Below are positions 8,726-17,508 of a stretch of DNA of 64,000 nt, piece by piece. The notes under the pieces were generated by a model. It had not been told where the DNA came from, did no database searches, and saw only the letters and a program-made list of their open reading frames with translations. Made by a program: the position numbers and the translations under genes. Source of the stretch: JAXGPL01 sp040766985 (lineage in GTDB: Bacteria > Bacillota > Sulfobacillia > JAUYEG01); the NCBI GenBank assembly GCA_040766985.1, contig JAXGPL010000005.1, forward strand, positions 62,001 through 126,000, read 5' to 3'. The first letter of the stretch is position 1; every line of letters begins with the position of its first letter.

Positions 8726-8758
8726 GTAATATCCACTGGTAATATTACATTTGTAATA
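8726..8758 (+). promoter_or_regulatory. Candidate operator: three GTAATA repeats before the ABC operon
   Basis: In the 338-bp gap before the second ABC operon, GTAATA occurs at 8726, 8739 and 8753 (spacing 13 and 14). The central copy forms the perfect palindrome GTAATATTAC (8739-8748). This AT-rich patch stands out in a GC-rich context about 30 bp before the ribosome binding site. It looks like a promoter/operator region, perhaps for a GntR or MarR type regulator, but no regulator gene is adjacent. The gap from 8542 to 8725 shows nothing else I can support. Confidence 0.45.
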
Positions 8759-8787
8759 GCAATGGTCCAGAAGGGAGCGCGGTTTCG

Positions 8788-9513
8788 TTGCTGTCCATCA
8801 AGAACCTCTCCAAGACCTACCGGGGGTCGAAAGACAAAGCCGTCGATGATCTGTCGCTGGAGGTGCGCCCGGGCGAGATTTTCGGTTTCCTTGGCCCGAA
8901 CGGCGCAGGCAAGACCACCACGATCAAAGCCGTCGTCGGGCTCCTCCAGCCGGACGCCGGGCACATCACAGTGGACGACGTGGATGTATGGGCATCGCCG
9001 ATGGAGGCCAAACGACGGATCGGATTTGTGCCGGACACCCCCGACCTCTACGATCGGCTCACCGGCCGCGAGTACCTGTCGTTTATCGCAGACGTGTTCG
9101 AGGTTCCGCCAGGCGAGCGAGAACAGAGGGCTAGCGAGCTCCTGGAGATGTTCGAACTCAAAGACGCTATCCCGGACCTCGTCCAGAGCTACTCACACGG
9201 CATGAAACAAAAACTGGCAGTCACCGCTGCCCTGATACACCGGCCGGCGCTCCTGATTCTCGACGAGCCGATGACGGGCCTCGATCCGAAGTCCTCACAC
9301 CTGTTCAAGGAGCTGATGCGGGAGCATTGCGACGAAGGCAAGAGCGTCTTCTTCTCGACACACGTCCTCGACGTCGCCGAGCGCCTCTGCGACCGGATCG
9401 GCATTATCAACCGCGGCCGTCTGATCGCTATCGGCACCATGGATGAGTTGCGCTCCAAGGCTGCGGGCGAGTCCACGCTCGAGAACATCTTCTTGGAGTT
9501 GACCAGGGAATGA
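8788..9513 (+). CDS. ABC transporter ATP-binding protein
   Basis: A 241-residue ABC ATPase with Walker A GPNGAGKTTT (~35-44), Q-loop region around GFVPDTPDLYDRLTG, signature YSHGMKQKLAV (~131-141), Walker B LLILDEPMTGLDP (~150-162) and H-loop STHVLDVAERLCDR. The start is the TTG at 8788, preceded by AAGGGAG about 10 bp upstream. The C-terminal ESTLENIFLELTRE matches exporter ATPases such as those paired with large ABC-2 permeases. It overlaps the permease gene by 4 bp (ATGA), so the two are coupled. It would energise export of an unknown substrate. Confidence 0.93.
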   Translation: MLSIKNLSKTYRGSKDKAVDDLSLEVRPGEIFGFLGPNGAGKTTTIKAVVGLLQPDAGHITVDDVDVWASPMEAKRRIGFVPDTPDLYDRLTGREYLSFIADVFEVPPGEREQRASELLEMFELKDAIPDLVQSYSHGMKQKLAVTAALIHRPALLILDEPMTGLDPKSSHLFKELMREHCDEGKSVFFSTHVLDVAERLCDRIGIINRGRLIAIGTMDELRSKAAGESTLENIFLELTRE

Positions 9514-11243
9514 AGACCTTCGCCGCCGTACTACGGGTGACGATTCGCTCCACCTTCGGCATTTCTGCGATGGGCTGGCGGTACTTCCGCCGCCGGGAGC
9601 GGATATGGGAGCCCCTCGTCACGCTGCTCGGCATTGGGGTTGGCAGCGCGGTCCTCGGCTACAGCATCTACCGGTTTGCGCTGGCGGTCTGCGCCAACGG
9701 GCTCGTGCTCGGCCAGCCCGAGCTAGGCCTGGGGATTGCGGTCGTGGCCGCCCAGGTCCTGGTGCTGTTCATGGGGTTCTTCATGGTGGTGTCCGCCTTT
9801 TACTTCTCCACCGACCTCACGATGCTGGTGCCCCTTCCGGTGAGGTCGGGGATGATCGTCACCGCCAAGTTCCTGACGGTGTTGCTCGGCGAATACGCGA
9901 CCATCGCCATCATTTACTGGCCGTCCGTTTTCGCCTATGCCCAGTACGTGCCCTTCGGTCTGGGCAAGGCCTTGCTGTCGATCCTGGTGTTCCTGGCTCT
10001 GCCCGTCGTGCCGCTTGCCATCGGCGCCGCCGCTTCGCTCCTGATGATGCGTGGCATCAACCGGCGCCAGCGTGACCGGCTGTTTTACGTCGGCAGCATC
10101 CTGTTCCTGGTGCTAATCATGTGGTGGCAGATGACGATCGCACGGGTACCCGAGCCTGGGGACATGCAGAAGTACCTCGAAGAGCTGATCCGGACACGCC
10201 TCGGCTTGGTCCGCTCGATAGCCGGCCGCTTCCCGCCCGCTCTCTGGGCGACGGGCGCCGTTCATGAGTTTCCGACGCTGGCCGGCCTCAAGTACCTCTT
10301 GCTGACCATCGGCTCGGGCGTGCTGGCCATCTTGCGATGAGCGGCCTCGGCAACATCCTCTTCATGCGTGGCCTGTTGGGCTCCGCGGAGGAGTCGCGCG
10401 GGCGGCGCAGCGCTCCGGCCACCAGGCGGAGGCGTGGGCTTGCCGGCCGCGGCGCCGTTGCCGGAGTAGGCGCGGGGGCGGCCGAGGAAACATTGCTCAA
10501 ACCGGCAGCGGACCCGGTCCGGGCCCTGGTGGTCCGGGAATGGATGCTGTTGTCGCGCACGCCCATCTGGATGCTCAACAACGTCTTGCCCGGGCTGATC
10601 ATGCCAGTGGCGATGTTCATGCCGTTGCTTGCCCAGGGCCAGTTGCGGCAGTTGATTGACCAGATGGCGGGCTAACCCCCAGTGGACGACTATCGCGGGC
10701 ACGGCGCTCGCCGCGTTCCTGACCTTCGTCGGTGCGGTGAGCGGAGTAGCGCCGACGGCGATTTCGCGCGAAGGTGGCCGCCTCTGGATCTCCCGGATGA
10801 TACCGCAGAGTGCTGCGACTCAGGTCAAAGCTAAAGTCGTGCTTGCCTCGGTCGTCGTGGGGTTTTCAGCAGCGCCCACGATAGTGGGTTTCTGGCTGGC
10901 ATTGCCGCCGGCGGTCCACATCCTCCTCCCGGCTGCGGTGGGCCTCCTCGCGAGCTTCACCGTCACATGCTTCGGGCTGTGGTTGGACACGGGCCGAGTC
11001 GATGCTCAAGTGGACCCATCCCCAAGAACCTGTCAAGCGCAACCTTAACGCCATGATCCCGCTGGTCCTCGCCCTCGGACTGATTGCGGCGGAGCGGCAG
11101 TAACGGCCGCCGCGCGGACTCTGGGCCTTGACGGCTTGGTGGTGTACGCTCTGCTGCTCGCTCTCTCGGGGGTGTCGGCGGTCACCGCCTATCGCATCCT
11201 CCTTAGCAGTGCGGAGTCAAGGCTCGGCAGGTTGGAGCTATAG
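9510..11243 (+). pseudogene. Large ABC exporter permease, broken by four frameshifts
   Basis: Partner of the preceding ATPase. The first 270 residues (MKTFAAVLRVTIRSTFGISA onward, several membrane segments) read in one frame to about 10325. The protein then continues in a second frame (GLGNILFMRGLLGSAEESRG to LRQLIDQMA, ~10340-10670) and returns to the first (WTTIAGTALAAFLTFVGAVS, ~10680-11000). It next moves to a third (SMLKWTHPQEPVKRNLNAMI, ~11000-11090), and ends in the first again (LDGLVVYALLLALSGVSAVT, to TAG 11241-11243). The restored product would be about 575 residues, the size of fused ABC-2 exporter subunits paired with such ATPases. Either a decaying gene or several sequence errors; codon content stays typical throughout, which favours errors or recent loss. 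Confidence 0.75.
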
Positions 11244-11571
11244 GGCGCAACTCGATCACGAACAGCAGGCAACCAGACAATAGCAGCAGCGCACGATCGC
11301 CGGTCAGGTCCGGCGATATCCGGGGCGGCGGTCCGGAACGCAGACGGGCCGCCGCCGCGACTCCTCCTTCGCCCGAGCCGGCAGGTAGTCCACGCGGTGT
11401 TGCCGAAAACGTAGCCAGACGGGGCTTACGCAAGATTCGCCTGTCCGCAGTCCCTGCTGGGGATACTCAACCACGGCACTCCGCAATCCGCACTCCGCAA
11501 GCTTTGTGTGCCTCTGCGGGCTGCCATGCACCCCGAACGAGCCAACCATACCACCTGAAAGGAGCCTGACC
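11244..11571. other. Intergenic region without a recognised gene
   Basis: This 328-bp gap lies between the broken ABC permease and the aldo/keto reductase. The only structure I see is an 8-bp hairpin (ATCGCCGG 11296-11303, CCGGCGAT 11310-11317) with no T run, plausibly the end of the ABC operon transcript, and a short ACTCCGCA repeat near 11477-11500. No convincing coding potential or RNA gene was seen. AGGAGCC at ~11559 is the reductase ribosome binding site. Confidence 0.5.
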
Positions 11572-12726
11572 ATGCAATACCGCACCATGGGCAAGCTGGA
11601 TTTTCGGCCTTCCGCACTGGGGTTTGGGTGCATGCGCCTGCCTGTACTCAACAACGATTCAAAACAGATCAACGAGCCGGAGGCCATTGCGATGATCCGC
11701 AGGGCGATCGACTCCGGCGTCAACTATGTGGACACCGCCTACGGGTACCACGGCGGCAACAGTGAGCCACTGGTGGGCAAGGCGCTACGGGACGGGTACC
11801 GCGATAAGGTCCGCCTCGCCACCAAGCTGCCGATGTGGCTGATGAAGGAGCCGGGCGACGCCGATCGCTGCTTCGAAGAACAACGCGAGCGGCTGGGGAC
11901 GGAGCGGATTGACTTCTACCTCTTGCACGCCCTGGACGGCGACCGCTGGCAGACGGCAAAGCGCCTCAAGCTTATGGACTGGGCCGAGAACCGCAAAGCC
12001 AAGGGGCATATCGGCCACTTCGGGTTTTCGTTTCACGCCAGCCTGGAATGCTTCAGGGAGATCATCCACGGATACGACGGATGGGAGTTCTGCCAGGTCC
12101 AATACAACTACCTCGACGTTGAGTACCAGGCCGGCACGGCCGGCGTCAAGGAGGCGGCGGATCTGGGCCTCGGCGTCGTCGTCATGGAGCCGCTCCGCGG
12201 CGGCATGCTGGCGATCACGCCGCCGGGTGCCGTACAGGCGGTCTGGAACAAGGCGCCGGCCACGCGAACTCCCGCCGACTGGGCCCTGCAGTGGCTCTGG
12301 AGCCAGCCGGAGGTATCGCTGGTCCTGAGCGGCATGAGCACCATGCAGCACGTGCTGGAGAACGTCGCGAGCGCGGAGGTTTCCAGTGTCGGGAGCATGG
12401 CCCGCCCCGAGCTTGCTCTGGTTGACCAGGTCCGGGACGCGTACTGTGGGTTACGGCCCATCAATTGCACACACTGCGAGTATTGCCTCCCCTGCCCGCA
12501 GGGGGTCAACATCCCACAGTTCTTTGCATCGTACAATGACGCCAATATGTTCGGGTCCCTCGACCGTTACCGGCGCTCATACGCAAGGCGTGAGGAAAAA
12601 GACAGAGCGTCGGCGTGCGTCAGATGCGGCGAGTGCGTGCTTAAGTGCCCGCAGGGACTTGAGATACCAGATCTGCTGGAAAAGGTGCACCGGGAGGCGA
12701 CCGAGGCGGCCTCGCGGCAGGAGTGA
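11572..12726 (+). CDS. Aldo/keto reductase with C-terminal 2x[4Fe-4S] domain
   Basis: A 384-residue protein from the ATG at 11572, with GAAAGGAGCC about 6 bp upstream. The N-terminal ~290 residues form an aldo/keto reductase barrel: MGKLDFRPSALGFGCMRLP, then SGVNYVDTAYGYHGG with the catalytic Asp and Tyr, ATKLP with Lys, and YLLHALD with His. The C-terminal ~85 residues hold two ferredoxin-type clusters, NCTHCEYCLPCPQGV (around residue 300) and ACVRCGECVLKCPQG (around residue 350). This fused form is common in anaerobes and probably takes electrons from a reduced carrier as well as NAD(P)H. It is a single-gene unit facing the end of the repair operon. Confidence 0.93.
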   Translation: MQYRTMGKLDFRPSALGFGCMRLPVLNNDSKQINEPEAIAMIRRAIDSGVNYVDTAYGYHGGNSEPLVGKALRDGYRDKVRLATKLPMWLMKEPGDADRCFEEQRERLGTERIDFYLLHALDGDRWQTAKRLKLMDWAENRKAKGHIGHFGFSFHASLECFREIIHGYDGWEFCQVQYNYLDVEYQAGTAGVKEAADLGLGVVVMEPLRGGMLAITPPGAVQAVWNKAPATRTPADWALQWLWSQPEVSLVLSGMSTMQHVLENVASAEVSSVGSMARPELALVDQVRDAYCGLRPINCTHCEYCLPCPQGVNIPQFFASYNDANMFGSLDRYRRSYARREEKDRASACVRCGECVLKCPQGLEIPDLLEKVHREATEAASRQE

Positions 12727-12745
12727 TCTTTGGTGCGGCTGGGAG

Positions 12746-13441
12746 TTACTCCGCCAGGAACAGCATCCAGACCAGCGGGGCGAAGGATACCAAGGCCACG
12801 ATGAAGGCCAACGGCATATAGCGCCGGGTGCCGCCGCTCGCGCCGTCGCCGCCGAGCGCGGCTCCAACGGCAAGGGCCAGGCCGGTCTGCGAGAGGGCCA
12901 GTGCGACCTCGATCCACGGGACGATCATCACCCGGCCCGCGATAACCGCCACGAACGTACCTAGGCCGCCGAGCCCCGCGACCAGTGATACCCGTGCGAG
13001 GGCGGACCCGATGGCCGTAGTTGCGGCCTGATCGTCGGGGCCTGGCGGTACCCCCACCCTGCCCGTCAGGGCGGAAAAGCCCGCCACCATACCGGCGGCG
13101 GCGAGCGAGAGAGACAGGGCGGCAGCCTGCCGGCCCCAGGCCGGCAGGCCGGTGACCGCCATGAGCAGCGCCGCTGCCGCCAGCGACACGAGCGATCCCC
13201 GGTAGGGCCACACCAGAGCAAGGGCCGAGGTCACGGCGAGGGGAAATCCCCACCAGAGGCCGAGCGTCGGGTTGAGGGCGGCGAGCGTAGCGGCAACCAG
13301 AGCTCCGAGGGCGCCGATGCGGCCCCGCAGTGACGCGGAAACGGCAAGCCCGGGGCGCCATCTCCGGCGTCCGTCACTGACCTGGTTTCCGGAACCGATC
13401 CGCTCCGTGCCCGGCGCCCCCATCCATGCGAACCAACTCAC
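12746..13441 (-). CDS. Hypothetical multi-pass membrane protein
   Basis: A 231-residue protein with about six to seven hydrophobic segments from residue ~40 to the end, rich in Ala, Leu, Gly and Val. I do not recognise a family and see no catalytic motif. It starts at a GTG 17 bp after the addA stop and is the last gene of the minus-strand repair operon, so it is probably co-transcribed with addA. The last segment (MPLAFIVALVSFAPLVWMLF) ends close to the stop. The N-terminal ~35 residues are basic, consistent with the cytoplasmic side. Its position may only reflect read-through; no link to recombination is implied. Confidence 0.6.
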   Translation of the reverse strand: MSWFAWMGAPGTERIGSGNQVSDGRRRWRPGLAVSASLRGRIGALGALVAATLAALNPTLGLWWGFPLAVTSALALVWPYRGSLVSLAAAALLMAVTGLPAWGRQAAALSLSLAAAGMVAGFSALTGRVGVPPGPDDQAATTAIGSALARVSLVAGLGGLGTFVAVIAGRVMIVPWIEVALALSQTGLALAVGAALGGDGASGGTRRYMPLAFIVALVSFAPLVWMLFLAE

Positions 13442-13458
13442 ATGGCCTATCTTGCCCG

Positions 13459-16400
13459 CTATTCGAGCGGCACTTGTCTTATCGTCCGCGGGGTCAGGAG
13501 AACCAGGTGTGCGGCCAGGACCGGCTTGCCATATGCTTCGGCGATCGCTCGCGCGTACAGCTTCAACTGCAGGCGGTAGCGGTCGACGGCGACGTCCTCG
13601 TGGCCGGCTTGGATGCGGTCGGTCTTGAACTCCAAGAGCTCCGGCCCGCCGGCCCCCCAGAGCACGCAGTCGATGATCCCCTGGACCACAACTCGGTCCG
13701 GGTCCGCCGCAACAACGGACGGCCCGTCAGGCGGGAGGGGGCCACGCTCGCCGGCCGGGACGATCAGCGGCCATAGCTCGCTGACCGGTGCGGCCATGGT
13801 GAACGGGAGTTCGCGGGCGACGCGGGCGCCCTCTCCGGTGAGGCGCGTGCCCAGGTCAGTCCGGAAGAGCCATGCCACAGAGTCCAGCTCAGCGGCCGGC
13901 AACTCGCCGGCTTCAGGCGGCAGGACCCCGCGATCAACCATGGCCGCCACCTGCATGCGCACGGCGGCGATATCCAATCCGGGCCGGAGTTCGAGCCGGC
14001 GGATGATTTCGTGCACCAGACTCCCGCGTCGCACCGGGGCCAGCGTTGAGGAGTGCAGGCCCCACCCGGAGAGTGTGGGCGACGGCCAGCCGGCTCCGGC
14101 ACGCAAACCAGCCGCCGGTCCGGTGGCGATGGGCCGCCCGGCCTCGTCGTCGACCAACTCCTCTTCAATGCGGCGCAGTTCGGTCACAGAAATCTTGGCC
14201 GGGATCGAAGGCCGCCATGCCGCAGGGTATATCCAGCCGTACCGTTCATCGAGCGCGGAAAACAGGTCGGCGTCCGGGGCCGGGGCGATCGGCTGCAGAC
14301 GCAAGGCCCTTTCCACCAGGTCGCCGCCTATCCCGACGTCGGCAGCAGGAGCACGGCCCGAGACCAACTGCAGGTCATCCGAGCAGGTCTCCCCTTCCGG
14401 CTCCGATACCCACCCGAGTTTGCCGTTCTGATCGATCAGGGTGATTAGCCAACGCGAGGACTCAGCAGAATGCGCGGCAGCGGACCGCTCGCCCGGCGGG
14501 ACCAGGGCGGCGCCGGCCGAGGGATGCCGGGCGAGGGCACGGCAGATCCAATCGAGGTAGGTGCGGTCGGTTCCGACGACGTACGCTGGAATCGGCCCTT
14601 CGTGGGCTTCGTCCGATGCCGTGGCGCCCCAACGCTCGATGGCCCTGCCGAGGTTTCTGACCGATCCGCTCAATACCAGCCGCTCACGTGCGCGGGTCAA
14701 GGCAACATAAAGCACCCGCATTTCCTCTGCTATGGCCTCTGCCGACAGCTTATGGTCAATTACCTGCCAGGCGACTGTCGGGTATTTGACCCCGAGGTTA
14801 CGGTTGGCGACACGTGGGCCGACTCCGAGGTCACGGTGCCACAGAACGTCGCCGTGGTCGCCGGGGTGAAACTGCTTGCCCAGATCCGGCAGGCAGACGA
14901 CCGGGAACTCCAGCCCTTTGGCTTTGTGCACCGAGGTCAGCAGGACGCAGTCAAGGCCCTGTCCGGGATCGCTGATCGCGCCAAGGTCGCGGTCGGCCTC
15001 GTGGAGTTGTTCGATGAACCACAGAAAACGCGATAGCCCCTGGCGCGCGAACCGGTCGAACTGCCTTGCGCGCTCGTGCAACGCAACGAGATTGGCCTGA
15101 CGCTGGCCTCCACCGGGAAGGCCCGCGACAAAGGCGAGGTAGCCTGTGTGCTCGATCAGCCGCCACACAAGGTCCCCCAGCGGCCCGCGCCGGGCATCGG
15201 TCCGCCAGCCCTCGAGCCGGTGGAGGAAGGCCGCCAATCGCTCGCCCAACGGGTCCGAAGACCTGGCGCGCTCGACAAGGGCATCGTAGAAGTCGCCTTC
15301 GCCTCTGGCAAGGCGGATATCCGCAAGGGCAGGCTCGTCCAGTCCGACGACCGGCGACCGGAGCACGGCGGCGAGCGGGATATCCTGGCGCGGGTTGTCG
15401 ATCACCCGCAGCAGGCTGAGAATGGTCTCGACCTCGATGGCGCTGAAATAGCCTGTTGAGAGCTCCGCCCGCACAGGAATGCCCAGAGCGGACAACCGTT
15501 CGAGGTAGCGGTTGGCCCTGCCGTGCACGGCGCGCATCAGGATGGCGATGTCCCGGAACGCGACCGGACGGTGGCGCCCGGCCGATTTGTCGTAGACACA
15601 GAACGCAGGCTTGCCGTCCTTGCCCCGGACCATCGCCAGGATGCGCCGGCCGACGAGCTCGGCCTCTCGCTCGGCGTCGTCAAGGTCCGCGGCCTCTTCA
15701 CCCCAGCGGGGAAAACCCTCGGTATCGGCCGGCCCTGCATCCTCGCCGCCAGAGCCCCTGGAGTCCTCGTCAGGCGCCCCGCCTCCGGCTGCAGTCGCTC
15801 GACCTCGACGCTCGAGCACGAACAACTCCACGGGCGCATCGGGGTCGGGCGCATCATCGTATTCGCATGAGCCGCTTACCAACCCGGCCTCCTCGTCGTA
15901 GTCGATCTCCGCAGCCTCCTGCCCCATCAGGTTGGCGAAGATGAAGTTGGCGGCATCGAGGATTGAGCGCCGGCTGCGGAAGTTGCTCCGTAGCGTGAGC
16001 CGCAATCCGTCGGACGGTGGGGAGTCCCCCGCGGGACCGGGACCTTCCGCCGCGGCCGGATGGGACCAGCCGCCCGCCTCCGGGGGTGCGTAGTGCTGGA
16101 AAAGGCGCAGGAACGCCGTCGGGTCGGTCCCCCGGAAGCGGTAGATGCTCTGCTTGACGTCCCCCACGCAGAACAGGTTGCGATCGGAAACCAACCTCAG
16201 CAGCAACTCCTGCGCCGGGTTGATGTCCTGGTACTCGTCGACGAGGACTGCCGCGAAGCGCTCTCTCAAGGCCAGCGCCGTCGCCGACGGCGTCGCGCGC
16301 CCGCCCAGGCCCGGGGATCCGCCCGCGCAGAGCAGGCGGAGAGCGTAGTACTCAAAGTCCGCAAAGTCGAGCAACCCGGCCGCCGCCCGGCGGGCGCGCG

Positions 16401-17508
16401 ACACCGTATCCAGTTCGTGGACAAGCTGGACCAATGCGCGCACATGCGGCGCAGCAGCGTTAAGGTCCGTCGCCATCTCCGCGATCGAACGGTCGCCGAG
16501 CATCGTCCTGGCAGACTCGACTGCATCCCAGCCGGCCTTGCGCAGAGCCTGGGCCCGCAGGCGGCATACCTCGCTGATGCCCCTTGCCGGAGGCAGCCTG
16601 CCCTGTTGAGCCAACCCGCCGAGGGCCGCCCGGGTCGCGTCCCAGTCAAGCCTGTCCAAAGGCACGCGCGCGGCCCGCCCGAGATCAGCGGCAACGCGAC
16701 GGACGTTCTCGGCTTCCGCGGCAATCAGCGGCGTGTAGACCGCGGGCCCGTCCGAACGCAGGCACGCCTCCAACGCAGAGGTGAGTTGGGCTGCGGCATA
16801 TTCAAGGCGCCCGGCGAGAATCCGCACCAGCTGCTTTGCCCAGGGAAGGGCCGAACTCCCTGAGGCCAGGGCGGTTTCGAGTTGCCTGGTCCAGTAGTCC
16901 AGCCATGCGTCCGCATCCGGCTGCCCGCGCGCAAAGGCGAGCAGACCGAGCGCGAGGCCGCGAACCGCGTCGTCGCCGCGGTCTCCCCCGTAGGCGTCGA
17001 CGAGTGCCAGGAACGATTCGTCGCCGCCTTCGTACCGCTGCTCGCACAGATCGTCCAGGATCTCCTCAAGCAGCAGTCCGGCTTCGTGCTCGTCCATCAC
17101 CTCCATCGCCGGGTCGAGCCCGAGCAAGTGAAAATGCTGTCTGATGATGGCCAGGCAGAACGAGTGCACGGTGGAGATCTGCGCCCCCGGCAACAGCGCG
17201 GCTTGGCGGGCGAGGTTGGCGTCCCCGGGCGCCTCGGCTGATCCGGCCAGGAGTTGCTCAAGGATTCGCGAGCGCATCTCCGCGGCGGCAGCATCAGTGA
17301 AGGTCACGACAAGCAGGCGGTTCACGTCCACAGGCCGCTCCCGCCGCGTGATCAGATGCATCACGCGGTCCACCAGGAGCTTGGTCTTTCCGGTGCCGGC
17401 CGACGCGGAAACCAGGATGTTCACACCGTCCGCCGTTACGGCGAGGCGGCGTGCCGGCTCGTCGAGGAGAACGGTTTCCATGCCCACCAAGCTCTCCTCA
17501 CCGCTCAT
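13459..17508 (-). CDS. addA: ATP-dependent helicase/nuclease subunit A
   Basis: A 1349-residue UvrD/RecB-type helicase-nuclease, full length for AddA (about 1200-1300). Visible motifs in order: Walker A SASAGTGKTKLLVDRV (~residue 32-47), motif II VLVDEYQDINPAQE, motif III GDVKQSIYRFRGTDP, motif V TSVHKAKGLEFPVVCLPD and motif VI RVLYVALTRARERLVLSG. The C-terminal RecB-family nuclease has VVVQGIIDCVLWG followed by LLEFKTDRI, with the catalytic D and K of the E-x-K/D-x-K box. It overlaps addB by 4 bp (ATGA). With AddB it resects double-strand breaks up to a Chi-like site and prepares 3' ends for RecA. Start GTG or ATG at 17508 fits the overlap. Confidence 0.97.
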   Translation of the reverse strand: MSGEESLVGMETVLLDEPARRLAVTADGVNILVSASAGTGKTKLLVDRVMHLITRRERPVDVNRLLVVTFTDAAAAEMRSRILEQLLAGSAEAPGDANLARQAALLPGAQISTVHSFCLAIIRQHFHLLGLDPAMEVMDEHEAGLLLEEILDDLCEQRYEGGDESFLALVDAYGGDRGDDAVRGLALGLLAFARGQPDADAWLDYWTRQLETALASGSSALPWAKQLVRILAGRLEYAAAQLTSALEACLRSDGPAVYTPLIAAEAENVRRVAADLGRAARVPLDRLDWDATRAALGGLAQQGRLPPARGISEVCRLRAQALRKAGWDAVESARTMLGDRSIAEMATDLNAAAPHVRALVQLVHELDTVSRARRAAAGLLDFADFEYYALRLLCAGGSPGLGGRATPSATALALRERFAAVLVDEYQDINPAQELLLRLVSDRNLFCVGDVKQSIYRFRGTDPTAFLRLFQHYAPPEAGGWSHPAAAEGPGPAGDSPPSDGLRLTLRSNFRSRRSILDAANFIFANLMGQEAAEIDYDEEAGLVSGSCEYDDAPDPDAPVELFVLERRGRATAAGGGAPDEDSRGSGGEDAGPADTEGFPRWGEEAADLDDAEREAELVGRRILAMVRGKDGKPAFCVYDKSAGRHRPVAFRDIAILMRAVHGRANRYLERLSALGIPVRAELSTGYFSAIEVETILSLLRVIDNPRQDIPLAAVLRSPVVGLDEPALADIRLARGEGDFYDALVERARSSDPLGERLAAFLHRLEGWRTDARRGPLGDLVWRLIEHTGYLAFVAGLPGGGQRQANLVALHERARQFDRFARQGLSRFLWFIEQLHEADRDLGAISDPGQGLDCVLLTSVHKAKGLEFPVVCLPDLGKQFHPGDHGDVLWHRDLGVGPRVANRNLGVKYPTVAWQVIDHKLSAEAIAEEMRVLYVALTRARERLVLSGSVRNLGRAIERWGATASDEAHEGPIPAYVVGTDRTYLDWICRALARHPSAGAALVPPGERSAAAHSAESSRWLITLIDQNGKLGWVSEPEGETCSDDLQLVSGRAPAADVGIGGDLVERALRLQPIAPAPDADLFSALDERYGWIYPAAWRPSIPAKISVTELRRIEEELVDDEAGRPIATGPAAGLRAGAGWPSPTLSGWGLHSSTLAPVRRGSLVHEIIRRLELRPGLDIAAVRMQVAAMVDRGVLPPEAGELPAAELDSVAWLFRTDLGTRLTGEGARVARELPFTMAAPVSELWPLIVPAGERGPLPPDGPSVVAADPDRVVVQGIIDCVLWGAGGPELLEFKTDRIQAGHEDVAVDRYRLQLKLYARAIAEAYGKPVLAAHLVLLTPRTIRQVPLE

